DNA from: Oscillospiraceae bacterium
GTDB lineage: Bacteria > Bacillota > Clostridia > Oscillospirales > Ruminococcaceae
DNA: 64,000 nt
Direction of reading: 5' to 3'
Assembly: GCA_014799385.1 (NCBI GenBank)
Contig: JAAVIC010000033.1
Coordinates: 62,001-126,000, forward strand
Part shown: piece after piece, positions 34,543 to 42,772 of the stretch
Position numbering within the stretch: position 1 is the first letter of the stretch
How the letters are laid out: each line of letters opens with the position of its first letter
Notes under the pieces: model-generated
The model's database searches: none
What the model saw: the letters and a program-made list of their open reading frames with translations, nothing else
Told to the model about the DNA's origin: nothing
Made by a program: the position numbers and the translations under genes

Positions 34543-35613
34543 TTGGACGCAAAAATGTTTGAGAGGATAAAAAAGCATCTGCGGTTGTTTTCAAATCCTG
34601 TTTTGCTGATTGACAGAGATGCAAAATGCGTTTACTGCAACAGGAAGAATTTCTGCAGAACTGGAACATCGCTGTTGAAATGCTTTCATCAACCGTTTGT
34701 GATACATGATAACAAGGTTGATGAGGCGCTGTTGATTTTTAAGGGAAAGTCATACTGCGCAAGGATTTCCCCGTTTATTGAGAATTTATTTGTCTGTGAG
34801 CTTTTCACCACTGATAACATAATGAAGATGGCGGAACGCACGGACATTTACGCAAGGATTGTTCCGATGCTTTTTTCCGTTGACAATAATGTTACAATCG
34901 TACGGGATAAGCTCGAAAGTATTCAGACAATGCTCCGCAGAGATAATCAACCCGATTATTACGAAAGTCTTGCCGCTCTGGAAAAGCCGCTTGTCAAAAT
35001 TGAGATGGCAATCAAGAACATTTCGGAATATACCAATATGTGTTTGCTGGTTTCCGATAATGATGTGATTGAGGTGCGGGGTCTAATCGCTGATTTACAG
35101 AATCGTGTGAACGATGCTTTGTCTTCACGCGGAAGATGTATCTATGTTTTTGATACATTGGATATGCTTTGTATTTCCGCGAATAAGCGACATCTGATTA
35201 TCGCACTGCTGAATGCCGTTCATAATGCGGTGTATTTCTCTCCGATGGATTCTGTTCCTGTTGTTACACTATATGATGAAAGGCAGGAGGAATCCGGCGA
35301 AAGAATGGTTGTAATTCAAGTTGAGAATGATACAATTGTAAGTGTTGACGAAAACGGCAAATACAGATATGAACTTAACGATGTTCACACCGGTCTTGGA
35401 ATCCCAATAATTAAGCGTTTTGCCAAAGATATTGGCGGTGAGGTAATTATTGAAAATTCCAACGGCAAGTTCCGCCTTAGCATCAAAATTCCCGAATATC
35501 GCGCGAAAATTAGCTCTGAATATCAGCTCAACAGCAGTGAAGCTGTTCAATACACTTACGAGGAGATGCAAATAGTTAATATATTTATGCGCCCCGATAT
35601 ATTTTTTTATTGA
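34543..35613 (+). CDS. Degenerate histidine-kinase-like protein (PAS plus HATPase)
   Basis: A 356-residue protein with a PAS-like N-terminus (NPVLLIDRDAKCVYCNR, residues 18-34), a helical middle region (about 100-170) and a HATPase-like C-terminal domain. The N box (LIIALLNAVHNAVYFS) and G2 loop (HTGLGIPIIKRFAKDIGG) are recognisable. The G1 DxGxG motif is absent, replaced by VENDTIVSVDENG, and I see no H-box histidine in the helical region. It is soluble. It starts at TTG 34543, five bases after GGGGGAAG; ATG 34555 is too far. Kinase activity is doubtful; a regulatory or ATPase role is inferred. Confidence 0.75.
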   Translation: MDAKMFERIKKHLRLFSNPVLLIDRDAKCVYCNRKNFCRTGTSLLKCFHQPFVIHDNKVDEALLIFKGKSYCARISPFIENLFVCELFTTDNIMKMAERTDIYARIVPMLFSVDNNVTIVRDKLESIQTMLRRDNQPDYYESLAALEKPLVKIEMAIKNISEYTNMCLLVSDNDVIEVRGLIADLQNRVNDALSSRGRCIYVFDTLDMLCISANKRHLIIALLNAVHNAVYFSPMDSVPVVTLYDERQEESGERMVVIQVENDTIVSVDENGKYRYELNDVHTGLGIPIIKRFAKDIGGEVIIENSNGKFRLSIKIPEYRAKISSEYQLNSSEAVQYTYEEMQIVNIFMRPDIFFY

Positions 35614-35638
35614 GATTACACATAAATATTTACATAAT
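35610..35638 (+). promoter_or_regulatory. Promoter of the 22-codon mini-gene
   Basis: TTGAGA at 35610-35615 (overlapping the preceding stop codon) and CATAAT at 35633-35638 have 17-base spacing. The predicted start point is about 35645. Confidence 0.5.
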
Positions 35639-35667
35639 ATTCAATACCTTTTCACGGAGTTATCATA

Positions 35668-35736
35668 ATGAGACATTATAATTATATTGTCGGAGCAATC
35701 CGGCGCAATGTTCATCATTTCCTCACTGTGGAATAA
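35668..35736 (+). CDS. 22-residue small protein (or small RNA) unit
   Basis: ATG 35668 follows GGAG (35656-35659) by eight bases and opens a 22-codon frame that ends TAA 35734-35736. The peptide begins MRHYNYIVGAIRRNVHHF and is basic and amphipathic. The terminator hairpin starts at the very next base, and a plausible promoter lies just upstream, giving a free-standing unit of about 130 bases. It may equally be a small RNA. No homologue is known to me. It sits between the degenerate kinase and a two-component system. Confidence 0.5.
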   Translation: MRHYNYIVGAIRRNVHHFLTVE

Positions 35737-35776
35737 GGCGTTCTTCTCACACTATTGAAAAGAACGCCATTTTTTT
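35737..35776 (+). terminator. Terminator before the two-component operon
   Basis: A 9-bp stem GGCGTTCTT / AAGAACGCC with a 14-base loop, followed by ATTTTTTTGG. It begins at the base after the mini-gene stop. Confidence 0.85.
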
Positions 35777-35891
35777 GGATTTTAATAAATGAAAATCTGT
35801 ATAAACTTGCGGTTCTCTCAGCCGTAAGCGGGGAAACGACATAAAATAAAGGCTGTTTTCTACAAGCCGATAAATGATTGGAGGCTATGCG

Positions 35892-36569
35892 ATGTATAAA
35901 ATATTGGTTGTTGATGATGAGGCAAATATACGCGAGGTCTTAAAAGAATACGCGGAATTTGAGGGTCATCAGGTTGACGAGGCAGGCGATGGTATGCAGG
36001 CTATCGAGCTTGCAAAGAAAAACGACTATGATGTGATTATTATGGACGTTATGATGCCGCGTCTGGACGGATATTCAGCGTGCAAGGAAATTCGCAAGTT
36101 TAAGCAGACACCCGTTCTGATGCTTTCTGCGCGCGGTGAGGAATATGACAAGCTGTTCGGCTTTGAATTGGGGATCGATGATTATGTAGTAAAGCCGTTC
36201 TCCCCGAAAGAGGTTATGGCGCGGATCAACGTGATTGTAAAGCGTAATTCCACTGCTCAGGTTCTTGCGGTGACTCCCGAAATTGAGCGCTTTGAGGGAT
36301 TGGAAATAAATTTCACATCCCGAGATGTGATAATTGATGGTGAAAAGGCGACCCTTACTCCAAAAGAGTATGATTTGCTGTTCTTTCTGGTCCACAATAA
36401 GAATATCGCGCTTACTAGAAACAAACTTCTTGAAGAGGTTTGGGGATATGACTTTTTCGGTGATGATCGCACGATTGACACGCATATCAAAATGCTGCGC
36501 AATAATCTCGGTCCTTACCGCAAGTTCATCGTGACTTTGCGCGGTCTGGGATACAAATTTGAGGCGTAA
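35892..36569 (+). CDS. OmpR/PhoB-type response regulator
   Basis: A 225-residue transcription factor of a two-component system. The receiver domain has the acidic pocket DDE at 8-10, phosphoacceptor Asp52 in IIMDVMMPRLDG, Ser79 and Lys101 in VVKPFSP. The C-terminal winged helix (about 130-225) shows LTPKEYDLLFFLVHN, RTIDTHIKMLRNNLG and TLRGLGYKFEA. ATG 35892 follows TTGGAGG by seven bases; an upstream in-frame ATG at 35874 lies before the RBS. The cognate kinase overlaps by one base. Confidence 0.95.
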   Translation: MYKILVVDDEANIREVLKEYAEFEGHQVDEAGDGMQAIELAKKNDYDVIIMDVMMPRLDGYSACKEIRKFKQTPVLMLSARGEEYDKLFGFELGIDDYVVKPFSPKEVMARINVIVKRNSTAQVLAVTPEIERFEGLEINFTSRDVIIDGEKATLTPKEYDLLFFLVHNKNIALTRNKLLEEVWGYDFFGDDRTIDTHIKMLRNNLGPYRKFIVTLRGLGYKFEA

Positions 36570-38074
36570 TGATGAATTTTTTCCGCAGTATTAAGGTTCG
36601 CGTCTGGGCGCGGTTTGAGGTCGTGGTTATCGCGATGCTTGCGTTTACCTATGTGTTTTTGATTGCTATGTTTCCTAACTTCTATGAGTGGATGAAAACA
36701 TATGAAATCAGCGAGGCACTTGTGGAAATCCGTTCCAACTGGCATAGTGATGAAATCGTCACGATAGTCAACAATCAGGCGTCAAGCAAAAAGATGTATA
36801 TTGAAATTTACTTTCCGCAGAATGGATACTCATATAAAGCGGATAAGCTTGGCGGCAGCATATCACTCGCTGTAATTGCCAAGGACAGTTTGTTGAGGGA
36901 GATCAATGCCAGCGAAAAGGGTATAATCTATAAGCGATTCCGCGATGAGCAGGAAGATAACTCCGTGTTAATGATGGGCAGCTACATTGGCGCAAACAGA
37001 GATAATCCAGATGCGTATATAATCATCTGCAACTATCTGCAGCCAATTGGTTCTACGGTGAGCATTTTTGTACGGCAATTTATGTTTGTCGGACTGATTA
37101 TGATTATCCTGACGATATTTATGTCGGCGTTGTTTTCATACAAGGTTTCCGAGCCGATTATCCGCATAAATAATTCTGCCAAGGAGTTGCCGCAGGGAAA
37201 ATTCAACGCAAAGGTCGGCAAGCACGACTACGCGGAGATTAAGCAGCTCGCCGGGACATTGGAATCCGCGTCACACGAAATCGCCAAAGCGGACGATCTT
37301 CGCCGTGAATTGATGGCAAATATTTCACACGATTTGCGCACTCCGTTGACAATGATCAAGGCTTATGCCGAGATGATTCGCGACCTGTCAGGGGATAATC
37401 CCGAAAAGCGCGAACGACATCTGAAGGTAATCATTGATGAAACCGATCGTCTTTCATCGTTGGTAAACGATATTCTGGATTTGTCGAAGCTCCAGGCGGG
37501 GGTTACGGAGATAAATCCGGAAACATTTAATTTCAGCGAACGGCTGTCGGGTGTGATTTCGCGGTTTGATATAATGAAAGAGAGTGATGGGATAATTATC
37601 GAGCTTCACAAGGACGATGATATTCTCATTACGGCAGACGTCACAAAGCTCGAACAGGTGGTGTACAACCTTATCAATAACGCGGTTACTTACACGGGTG
37701 AGGACAATACGGTGATTGTGCGGTTGTTCCGCAAAGAGAACGGTTCTGTACGCTTTGAGGTGGAGGATCACGGTGAGGGAATTTCCCCCGAGAATCTCCC
37801 ATATATCTGGGATCGGTATTACAAGGTAAGTCAGCGCAACAGCACTCACAAGCGCGCTAAAATGGGCAGCGGAATCGGATTGTCGATTGTAAAGAGCGTT
37901 CTCGAACAGCATAAGTTCGCGTTCGGTGCGGAAAGTGAGCAGGGGAAGGGGAGTGTCTTCTGGTTTGAAGCCCCCGAATATTCCGAAGCTCCCCCCGAAC
38001 CGCAAAAAAACACATATTTAAGAAGATTTATCCCCGAGAAAAAACACGATAACAATAAAAAAGGCACTTATTAA
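36569..38074 (+). CDS. Sensor histidine kinase (HAMP type)
   Basis: A 501-residue membrane kinase partnered with the upstream regulator. Two membrane helices (about 15-33 and 173-193) enclose an extracellular sensor domain of about 140 residues without cysteines of note. HAMP follows, then HisKA with phosphoacceptor His254 in NISHDLRTPLTMIKAYAEM, and HATPase with N box NLINNAVTY, G1 VEDHGEGISPENL and G2 GSGIGLSIVKSVL, all intact. The signal is unknown. TAATG overlap with the regulator; the gene ends inside a bidirectional terminator. Confidence 0.95.
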   Translation: MMNFFRSIKVRVWARFEVVVIAMLAFTYVFLIAMFPNFYEWMKTYEISEALVEIRSNWHSDEIVTIVNNQASSKKMYIEIYFPQNGYSYKADKLGGSISLAVIAKDSLLREINASEKGIIYKRFRDEQEDNSVLMMGSYIGANRDNPDAYIIICNYLQPIGSTVSIFVRQFMFVGLIMIILTIFMSALFSYKVSEPIIRINNSAKELPQGKFNAKVGKHDYAEIKQLAGTLESASHEIAKADDLRRELMANISHDLRTPLTMIKAYAEMIRDLSGDNPEKRERHLKVIIDETDRLSSLVNDILDLSKLQAGVTEINPETFNFSERLSGVISRFDIMKESDGIIIELHKDDDILITADVTKLEQVVYNLINNAVTYTGEDNTVIVRLFRKENGSVRFEVEDHGEGISPENLPYIWDRYYKVSQRNSTHKRAKMGSGIGLSIVKSVLEQHKFAFGAESEQGKGSVFWFEAPEYSEAPPEPQKNTYLRRFIPEKKHDNNKKGTY

Positions 38075-38086
38075 TAGTGCCTTTTT
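38058..38086. terminator. Bidirectional terminator between kinase and argF
   Basis: An 11-bp stem AAAAAGGCACT / AGTGCCTTTTT with a seven-base loop. It has T-runs in both directions and serves the convergent kinase and argF operons. Confidence 0.9.
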
Positions 38087-38099
38087 ATTATCCGATTTT

Positions 38100-39017
38100 T
38101 TACCGCTCAGACGACATCAAGCGTACCATAACCGCTTTCTGTGCGTGCAGACGATTCTCAGCCTCATCGAAAATCTCATTTGCGTGAGCCTCGAAAACCT
38201 TTGCGGTTATCTCCTCTTCGCGGTGTGCCGGCAGACAGTGAAGCACAATAGCGTCTGATTTCGCGGATTTCATCACATCATCATTGATTTGATAAATTCC
38301 CTGGAATACCGCCTTGCGCTTTTCGGATTCGCCCTCTTGACCCATGGAAGCCCACACGTCTGTGTATACAGCGTCCGCGTCTGCGGCAGCTTCTACGGGG
38401 TCGGAAACGAGTTGGAACTTGTCGCCGTATGCTTTTGCAAACTCCAGAACCTTCGGGTCGGGGTGATAACCCTCGGGGCAGGCAAGCGAAACGCGCATTC
38501 CAACTTTAAGACCGCCTACGGTAAGCGAGTTTGCCATATTGTTTCCATCGCCGATGTAGCACAGCTTCAATCCGTCCAGTTTGTTCTTATATTCGCGAAT
38601 CGTCTGTAAATCCGCAAGAACCTGACAGGGGTGGCAGAAGTCGGTAAGTCCGTTGATAATCGGGATTGAGCCGTATTCCGCCAGATCCTCAACTTCCTTT
38701 TGCGCGAACGTGCGAATCATAATGCCGTTCAGATAGCGCGAGAGTACGCGAGCGGTGTCCTGAACAGGCTCGCCGCGTCCGATCTGGAGGTCGCGCGATG
38801 ATAGGAACAGAGCCTGACCGCCGAGCTGGTACATTCCCGTTTCAAACGAAACGCGCGTACGTGTGGAGGACTTCTGGAAAATCATTCCCAACGTCATTCC
38901 CTCCAACGCGTGGTGCTTGATTCCGTGCTTCAGCTCGTACTTGAGTTGGTCTGCCAAGTTCAGCAGATCCACAATTTCCTCCGAGCTGAGGTCCAACAGT
39001 TTTAACAAATGTTTCAT
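38100..39017 (-). CDS. argF: Ornithine carbamoyltransferase
   Basis: Makes citrulline from ornithine and carbamoyl phosphate. 305 residues, with the carbamoyl-phosphate motif FQKSSTRTRVSFETGMYQLG, FCHPCQVLADLQTI and VLHCLPAHREEE near the C-terminus. It is the last gene of the long minus-strand arginine operon, 21 bases after the GNAT gene. The ATG follows AAGGAAAA. Confidence 0.97.
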   Translation of the reverse strand: MKHLLKLLDLSSEEIVDLLNLADQLKYELKHGIKHHALEGMTLGMIFQKSSTRTRVSFETGMYQLGGQALFLSSRDLQIGRGEPVQDTARVLSRYLNGIMIRTFAQKEVEDLAEYGSIPIINGLTDFCHPCQVLADLQTIREYKNKLDGLKLCYIGDGNNMANSLTVGGLKVGMRVSLACPEGYHPDPKVLEFAKAYGDKFQLVSDPVEAAADADAVYTDVWASMGQEGESEKRKAVFQGIYQINDDVMKSAKSDAIVLHCLPAHREEEITAKVFEAHANEIFDEAENRLHAQKAVMVRLMSSER

Positions 39018-39038
39018 AGCAATTTTCCTTTCAAAATA

Positions 39039-39479
39039 TTATGTATCAATTCGGATAATCTCTGTGAGGGATTGATTCCTGTAAATCAAATCCTCTCGAA
39101 CCGAAAATCCGAGTTTCTCCCAAAACGCGTTGCCGTCTTTGTTTCTGTCAAAAACAACCAAAGCAACCTTGTTTATTCCTTGTTGTTTAAGCGCGTTCAA
39201 GGATGCTTCAACAAGCCGGCTTGCAATTCCCATACGGCGGGATTCCGGATTTACAGCAGTGTGATAGATATAGCCGCGCCGGCCATCGTGTCCCGTAAGT
39301 ATTATGCCAATAACTTTTCCGTCTGATTCGGCAACAAAGCAGGTTTCGGGATTGCGTTCCAAAAACTTCGCAATGCCATCCTTGGAATCGTCAAGATTGT
39401 TCAGCCCCATCCCCTTACAGGAGAGCCACAGCGCATAAACCGCGTCATAATCGGCGATTGTCATTATTCTGATATTCAT
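39039..39479 (-). CDS. GNAT family N-acetyltransferase
   Basis: A 146-residue acetyl-CoA-dependent acetyltransferase. The acetyl-CoA loop is VNPESRRMGIASRLVEASL (motif A), with AFWEKLGFSVREDLIY as motif B. The substrate is unknown. The gene starts ATGA-overlapped with the flavodoxin gene and precedes argF. It is not ArgA-like, since argJ in this cluster supplies N-acetylglutamate. Confidence 0.9.
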   Translation of the reverse strand: MNIRIMTIADYDAVYALWLSCKGMGLNNLDDSKDGIAKFLERNPETCFVAESDGKVIGIILTGHDGRRGYIYHTAVNPESRRMGIASRLVEASLNALKQQGINKVALVVFDRNKDGNAFWEKLGFSVREDLIYRNQSLTEIIRIDT

Positions 39480-40009
39480 GGGTTTTCCTCCTTTATAAAT
39501 TGGATAAGCTCATTAAGGTGCGCTTTATCTGTCCAGTCGCATTTCTGTCCAACAGCACACATCAGTGCTTTTTGCCAAGGCGCATAGGTTGCCGGGTCTT
39601 GCTTTGCGACCGCTTTTTGGAGCATTCTGCACAGGGTTCTGTCCTTGAAGGTCATCGATTCCTCGTCCCATGCGCCCCGCGCATAGAAACATTTTATGCC
39701 AGAAAGTTCGCCCTTGAAACTATGCTCATATATTTCGTTAAAAGCATCTTCATTATACGGGGAAGCTCCCACACAAAGCACTGCAATTTTTTTGTTTTTC
39801 AGAACGTCAATATTCCTTTTCAAAAACGACAGCCCCGCGATGCCACCGGCATAAATCCCGCCCGCAAGAATTACGGTATCATATTTTGAAATATCGCCAA
39901 AATTTGCTTTCTTTGTTTCAATAATATCAAAAGCTGTTTCTTCGGCAAGCCAGTCAACGTATTTCTTAGTCGCTCCGTATTTTGATTGATACAGAATAAT
40001 ACCGCTCAT
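39476..40009 (-). CDS. Flavodoxin-domain protein
   Basis: A 177-residue flavodoxin-fold protein. The phosphate loop is LYQSKYGATKKYVDWLAEE, then VILAGGIYAGGIAGLSFLKRN, which resembles HemG-like/flavodoxin_5 proteins. Electron partner and role are unknown. It lies inside the arginine operon, ten bases after the CdiI_2-DUF4303 gene and coupled to the GNAT gene by ATGA. Confidence 0.88.
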   Translation of the reverse strand: MSGIILYQSKYGATKKYVDWLAEETAFDIIETKKANFGDISKYDTVILAGGIYAGGIAGLSFLKRNIDVLKNKKIAVLCVGASPYNEDAFNEIYEHSFKGELSGIKCFYARGAWDEESMTFKDRTLCRMLQKAVAKQDPATYAPWQKALMCAVGQKCDWTDKAHLNELIQFIKEENP

Positions 40010-40018
40010 AGTGCCTCC

Positions 40019-40954
40019 TTATTCGCTGAACTCATCTTCCGCCGCCTCGTCAAGCCATTCCTTGAATATCTTTGTATTGCTGTCATTGAGGCGGTATGCC
40101 CGCTCGGTGTTTGTATAATCGGGCGGAATCACCTCAACAAGAACCATAACTTCGCTTCTGGGTTGATTCTTCGAGAACAGCCCCTCTGAATCAAGCTCCT
40201 TCATAGCTTCTTCCATTGCAGAGAATCTTAACTCAATCTCATCATCGAAATGTTCATCATCGGAATCCATTAAATCATCTCTTTCGGCAAGCATTTCCGC
40301 AACCTTATCAAAGTGCTCCTGTTCCCAACAATTGTAGGGTGAATCCGCTTCCGACCATTTGATAATATCCACATCATCATCGTTTTCGGATACACGCTCA
40401 AACGCTTCATATGACCATGCCGAGATGTACGGAGTATTCGCAAGCCCGTCCGTGGCAAGCGTAATGTAATAGTAATGCTCGCCGTTTGCGAAAAGGCTTT
40501 GGAATGCGTTTCTTGCGGCTATGACTATCTCATTTTTCAATTCTTCCTTGAAATCCATAGTTACCTCTTGTAAAAGATATTTATTCACCAAGTCGGCGGA
40601 AATTTCCTCGCAGGAAACGATTAAGGTTCTATTGGCGCGCAGAAGCGATTGAAATTCACGAAAATCCACAGAGTTTTCTCTCCAGTCGGATAGTGATAAT
40701 CTCAATACACAGGACAACAAATCACCTTCATAAAGCCTTACATTTGCTAGGGGATTGCGTTTAAGTATTGCGACCGCCATAGGCAAAACATATTTTAATC
40801 CGACTTTTTGTCCTGTTAAAACGCGTATCTCTTCGTTCGACAACTCGGACAGAAGCTTTTTTCTCGCCGTCTGAACGGTTTGTACCACATAGGAGTCAAA
40901 ATCGCTGTCCACCCAACGAGAGTTTTCCAATTCCTCGATAGATTTGTTCATCAT
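40019..40954 (-). CDS. Fused immunity-type protein: CdiI_2-like plus DUF4303
   Basis: A 311-residue acidic protein with two immunity-associated parts. Residues about 1-105 (LENSRWVDSDFDSYVVQTV, then VGLKYVLPMAVAILKRNP and YEGDLLSCVLRLSL) look like CdiI_2, the immunity partner of contact-dependent toxins. Residues about 130-270 (ARNAFQSLFANGEHYYYITL, DIIKWSEADSPYNCWE) look like DUF4303, common in polymorphic toxin loci. Both calls are from memory. No toxin is adjacent. The RBS is weak and the start is a double ATG. Confidence 0.7.
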   Translation of the reverse strand: MMNKSIEELENSRWVDSDFDSYVVQTVQTARKKLLSELSNEEIRVLTGQKVGLKYVLPMAVAILKRNPLANVRLYEGDLLSCVLRLSLSDWRENSVDFREFQSLLRANRTLIVSCEEISADLVNKYLLQEVTMDFKEELKNEIVIAARNAFQSLFANGEHYYYITLATDGLANTPYISAWSYEAFERVSENDDDVDIIKWSEADSPYNCWEQEHFDKVAEMLAERDDLMDSDDEHFDDEIELRFSAMEEAMKELDSEGLFSKNQPRSEVMVLVEVIPPDYTNTERAYRLNDSNTKIFKEWLDEAAEDEFSE

Positions 40955-40960
40955 CTTATT

Positions 40961-41287
40961 TTACCAATCACGCGCGCCGAGAGCGTCCTCAATATCGATA
41001 TCAATATCAAACCACTTGAGAATATACATCACGGACACAGCGATACTGTCACGGGCAACTGTTTCAAGCTCGCTGTCGTTGTCATCAAACTCTTCTTCAA
41101 GATCGTTTATCGCGAGCGTCATTTCATCGAACTTTTTTTGGATTTTGTTCAAATCCCGCTCGCCCGTTTCCAGAAAATCAATGACATTCTGAATCAACGC
41201 TTTGACCTTATCAACCAGAAAATCGGGGAAATATCCATCACGGTACATTTCCGCAAGCAGTCGGTAATTCTCATCAAACCTTTTCAT
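40961..41287 (-). CDS. DUF5713 family protein
   Basis: A 108-residue helical acidic protein. MYRDGYFPDFLVDKVKALI, TLAINDLEEEFDDNDSELET and ARDSIAVSVMYILKWFDIDI match the DUF5713 pattern as I recall it. The function is unknown; members are scattered beside small immunity-like genes. It starts after GAGGAACTG and ends 6 bases before the CdiI_2/DUF4303 gene. Confidence 0.85.
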   Translation of the reverse strand: MKRFDENYRLLAEMYRDGYFPDFLVDKVKALIQNVIDFLETGERDLNKIQKKFDEMTLAINDLEEEFDDNDSELETVARDSIAVSVMYILKWFDIDIDIEDALGARDW

Positions 41288-41298
41288 TAGTCAGTTCC

Positions 41299-41565
41299 TC
41301 AATCGTTTGAACACTTCAAAGAATCGCTGAATCCCTTGAGTTCTTTCTTCTTGTCCTCGGAAAGCCTGTTGTATTCGGTATTGTAAATCGCGCCTTCAAG
41401 CGTGTACAAATGCACTAAGCAAACGTTGGGATATGCCTCTTTGAGCTTTGCAAACGCTTTCTTTGAGCCAAGCTCTATCAGCTTTTCGGGCGAATCGATA
41501 CCAACGGAGGTGAGTTTTCTAGCCATTTCCTTGCCGATATTCATCATTGCGGTTAGTTCAGACAT
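41299..41565 (-). CDS. TfoX C-terminal domain protein
   Basis: An 88-residue protein consisting of a TfoX/Sxy C-terminal domain (helix-hairpin-helix-like): MNIGKEMARKLTSVGIDSPE, then FAKLKEAYPNVCLVHLYTLEGA. In Proteobacteria the full protein activates competence genes; the isolated C-terminal domain in Firmicutes has no demonstrated role. It may bind DNA by its HhH motif, which is inference. Located between argD and DUF5713. Confidence 0.85.
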   Translation of the reverse strand: MSELTAMMNIGKEMARKLTSVGIDSPEKLIELGSKKAFAKLKEAYPNVCLVHLYTLEGAIYNTEYNRLSEDKKKELKGFSDSLKCSND

Positions 41566-41589
41566 ATTTCCCCATTTCCCGTAACATTT

Positions 41590-42762
41590 TTATTTGAGCA
41601 GCTCTCCGAGAATCGCCAAACCCTTGTCAATCTCCTCATAGGAAATCGTAAGCGGTGGCAGCAGACGTACCTTTGTTTTGGCAGTGAGCAGCAGCAAACC
41701 CTTATCCAGAGCCGCTTTGACGACTTCGCCCGCGTTTTTGGATTTAAGCTCTATGCCAATCATCAAGCCGATTCCGGAAACGGATTTCACCTCGGGAATT
41801 TTAAGGAGCTTTTCGCGGAAGTATTCGCCCTTTTTGGTGATCTCATCAAGGAATCTCGCAGAGGTTACTTTGTTCAGCACTGCAAGCCCTCCCGCGCAGC
41901 AAATCGGATTACCGCCGAATGTTGAGGCGTGAGTTCCGGGAGTGAACACGTCTGCGCATTTTTCGCCCGACAAGCACACACCAATCGGAAGTCCGCCAGC
42001 CAAGCCTTTTGCAAGCGTAGTCAAATCCGCTTTGTGACTGAAATGCTCGCCGCAGAGAAATTTTCCGGAGCGTCCGATGCCCGTCTGAACCTCGTCTGCG
42101 ATGGTGAGGATGTCCTTTTCGGCGCAGAGCTTGAAAATCTCGTCCACGAAATCCTTTTCCAGAGCCATAACTCCGCCTTCGCCCTGTATGTACTCGAACA
42201 TAACGGCGCATACGGTATCGTCCAGCTTTTCACGCAGATCCGAGATATTATTCGCTTCAACGTTGACAAATCCCTCCACAAAAGGGAAGAAGTAGTTGTG
42301 GAAAACATCTTGACCCGTAGCGGAGAGCGTACAAAGCGTTCTGCCGTGAAACGAATTAACGAGCGTGATTATTTTATGGCGACCCTTGCCGTACTTGTCA
42401 AAGCTGTATTTACGAGCGATTTTGATTGCACACTCGTTTGCCTCCGCGCCGGAGTTTCCGAAAAACATATTGGTGTAACCCGTGACTTCGCACAGACTTT
42501 TTGCAAAATCCGCCTGAACCTTGGTGTAGTAGTAGTTTGAGGTGTGCTGAATCTTGTGAGCCTGTTCACAGACCGCGTTCACCCAGTCATCATTACAGTA
42601 TCCGAGGGAGTTTGTTCCGATTCCCGAACCGAAATCGATATATTCCTTGCCGTTCTCATCGGTGGCAGTTTCATGTGCACCCTTGTCAATTACGAGGTCA
42701 TACCGCCCGTAAGAATGCATTACATATTTGTTGAATTGTTCAATTGTCTGTAATTTGATCAT
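41590..42762 (-). CDS. argD: Acetylornithine aminotransferase
   Basis: A PLP enzyme converting N-acetylglutamate semialdehyde to N-acetylornithine. 390 residues, with FGNSGAEANECAIKIARKY, LTIADEVQTGIGRSGKF and the PLP lysine in ADLTTLAKGLAGGLPIG. ATG 42762 follows AAGGAGAG; an upstream in-frame ATG overlaps the argB stop region. The order argJ-argB-argD-argF is preserved, with insertions. Confidence 0.97.
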   Translation of the reverse strand: MIKLQTIEQFNKYVMHSYGRYDLVIDKGAHETATDENGKEYIDFGSGIGTNSLGYCNDDWVNAVCEQAHKIQHTSNYYYTKVQADFAKSLCEVTGYTNMFFGNSGAEANECAIKIARKYSFDKYGKGRHKIITLVNSFHGRTLCTLSATGQDVFHNYFFPFVEGFVNVEANNISDLREKLDDTVCAVMFEYIQGEGGVMALEKDFVDEIFKLCAEKDILTIADEVQTGIGRSGKFLCGEHFSHKADLTTLAKGLAGGLPIGVCLSGEKCADVFTPGTHASTFGGNPICCAGGLAVLNKVTSARFLDEITKKGEYFREKLLKIPEVKSVSGIGLMIGIELKSKNAGEVVKAALDKGLLLLTAKTKVRLLPPLTISYEEIDKGLAILGELLK

Positions 42763-42772
42763 TTTGCTCTCC

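Noticed and set aside
35777-35891. Riboswitch in the leader of the response regulator gene
   Set aside because: I could fold only weak stems (GGCT...AGCC), and no known riboswitch core was seen.
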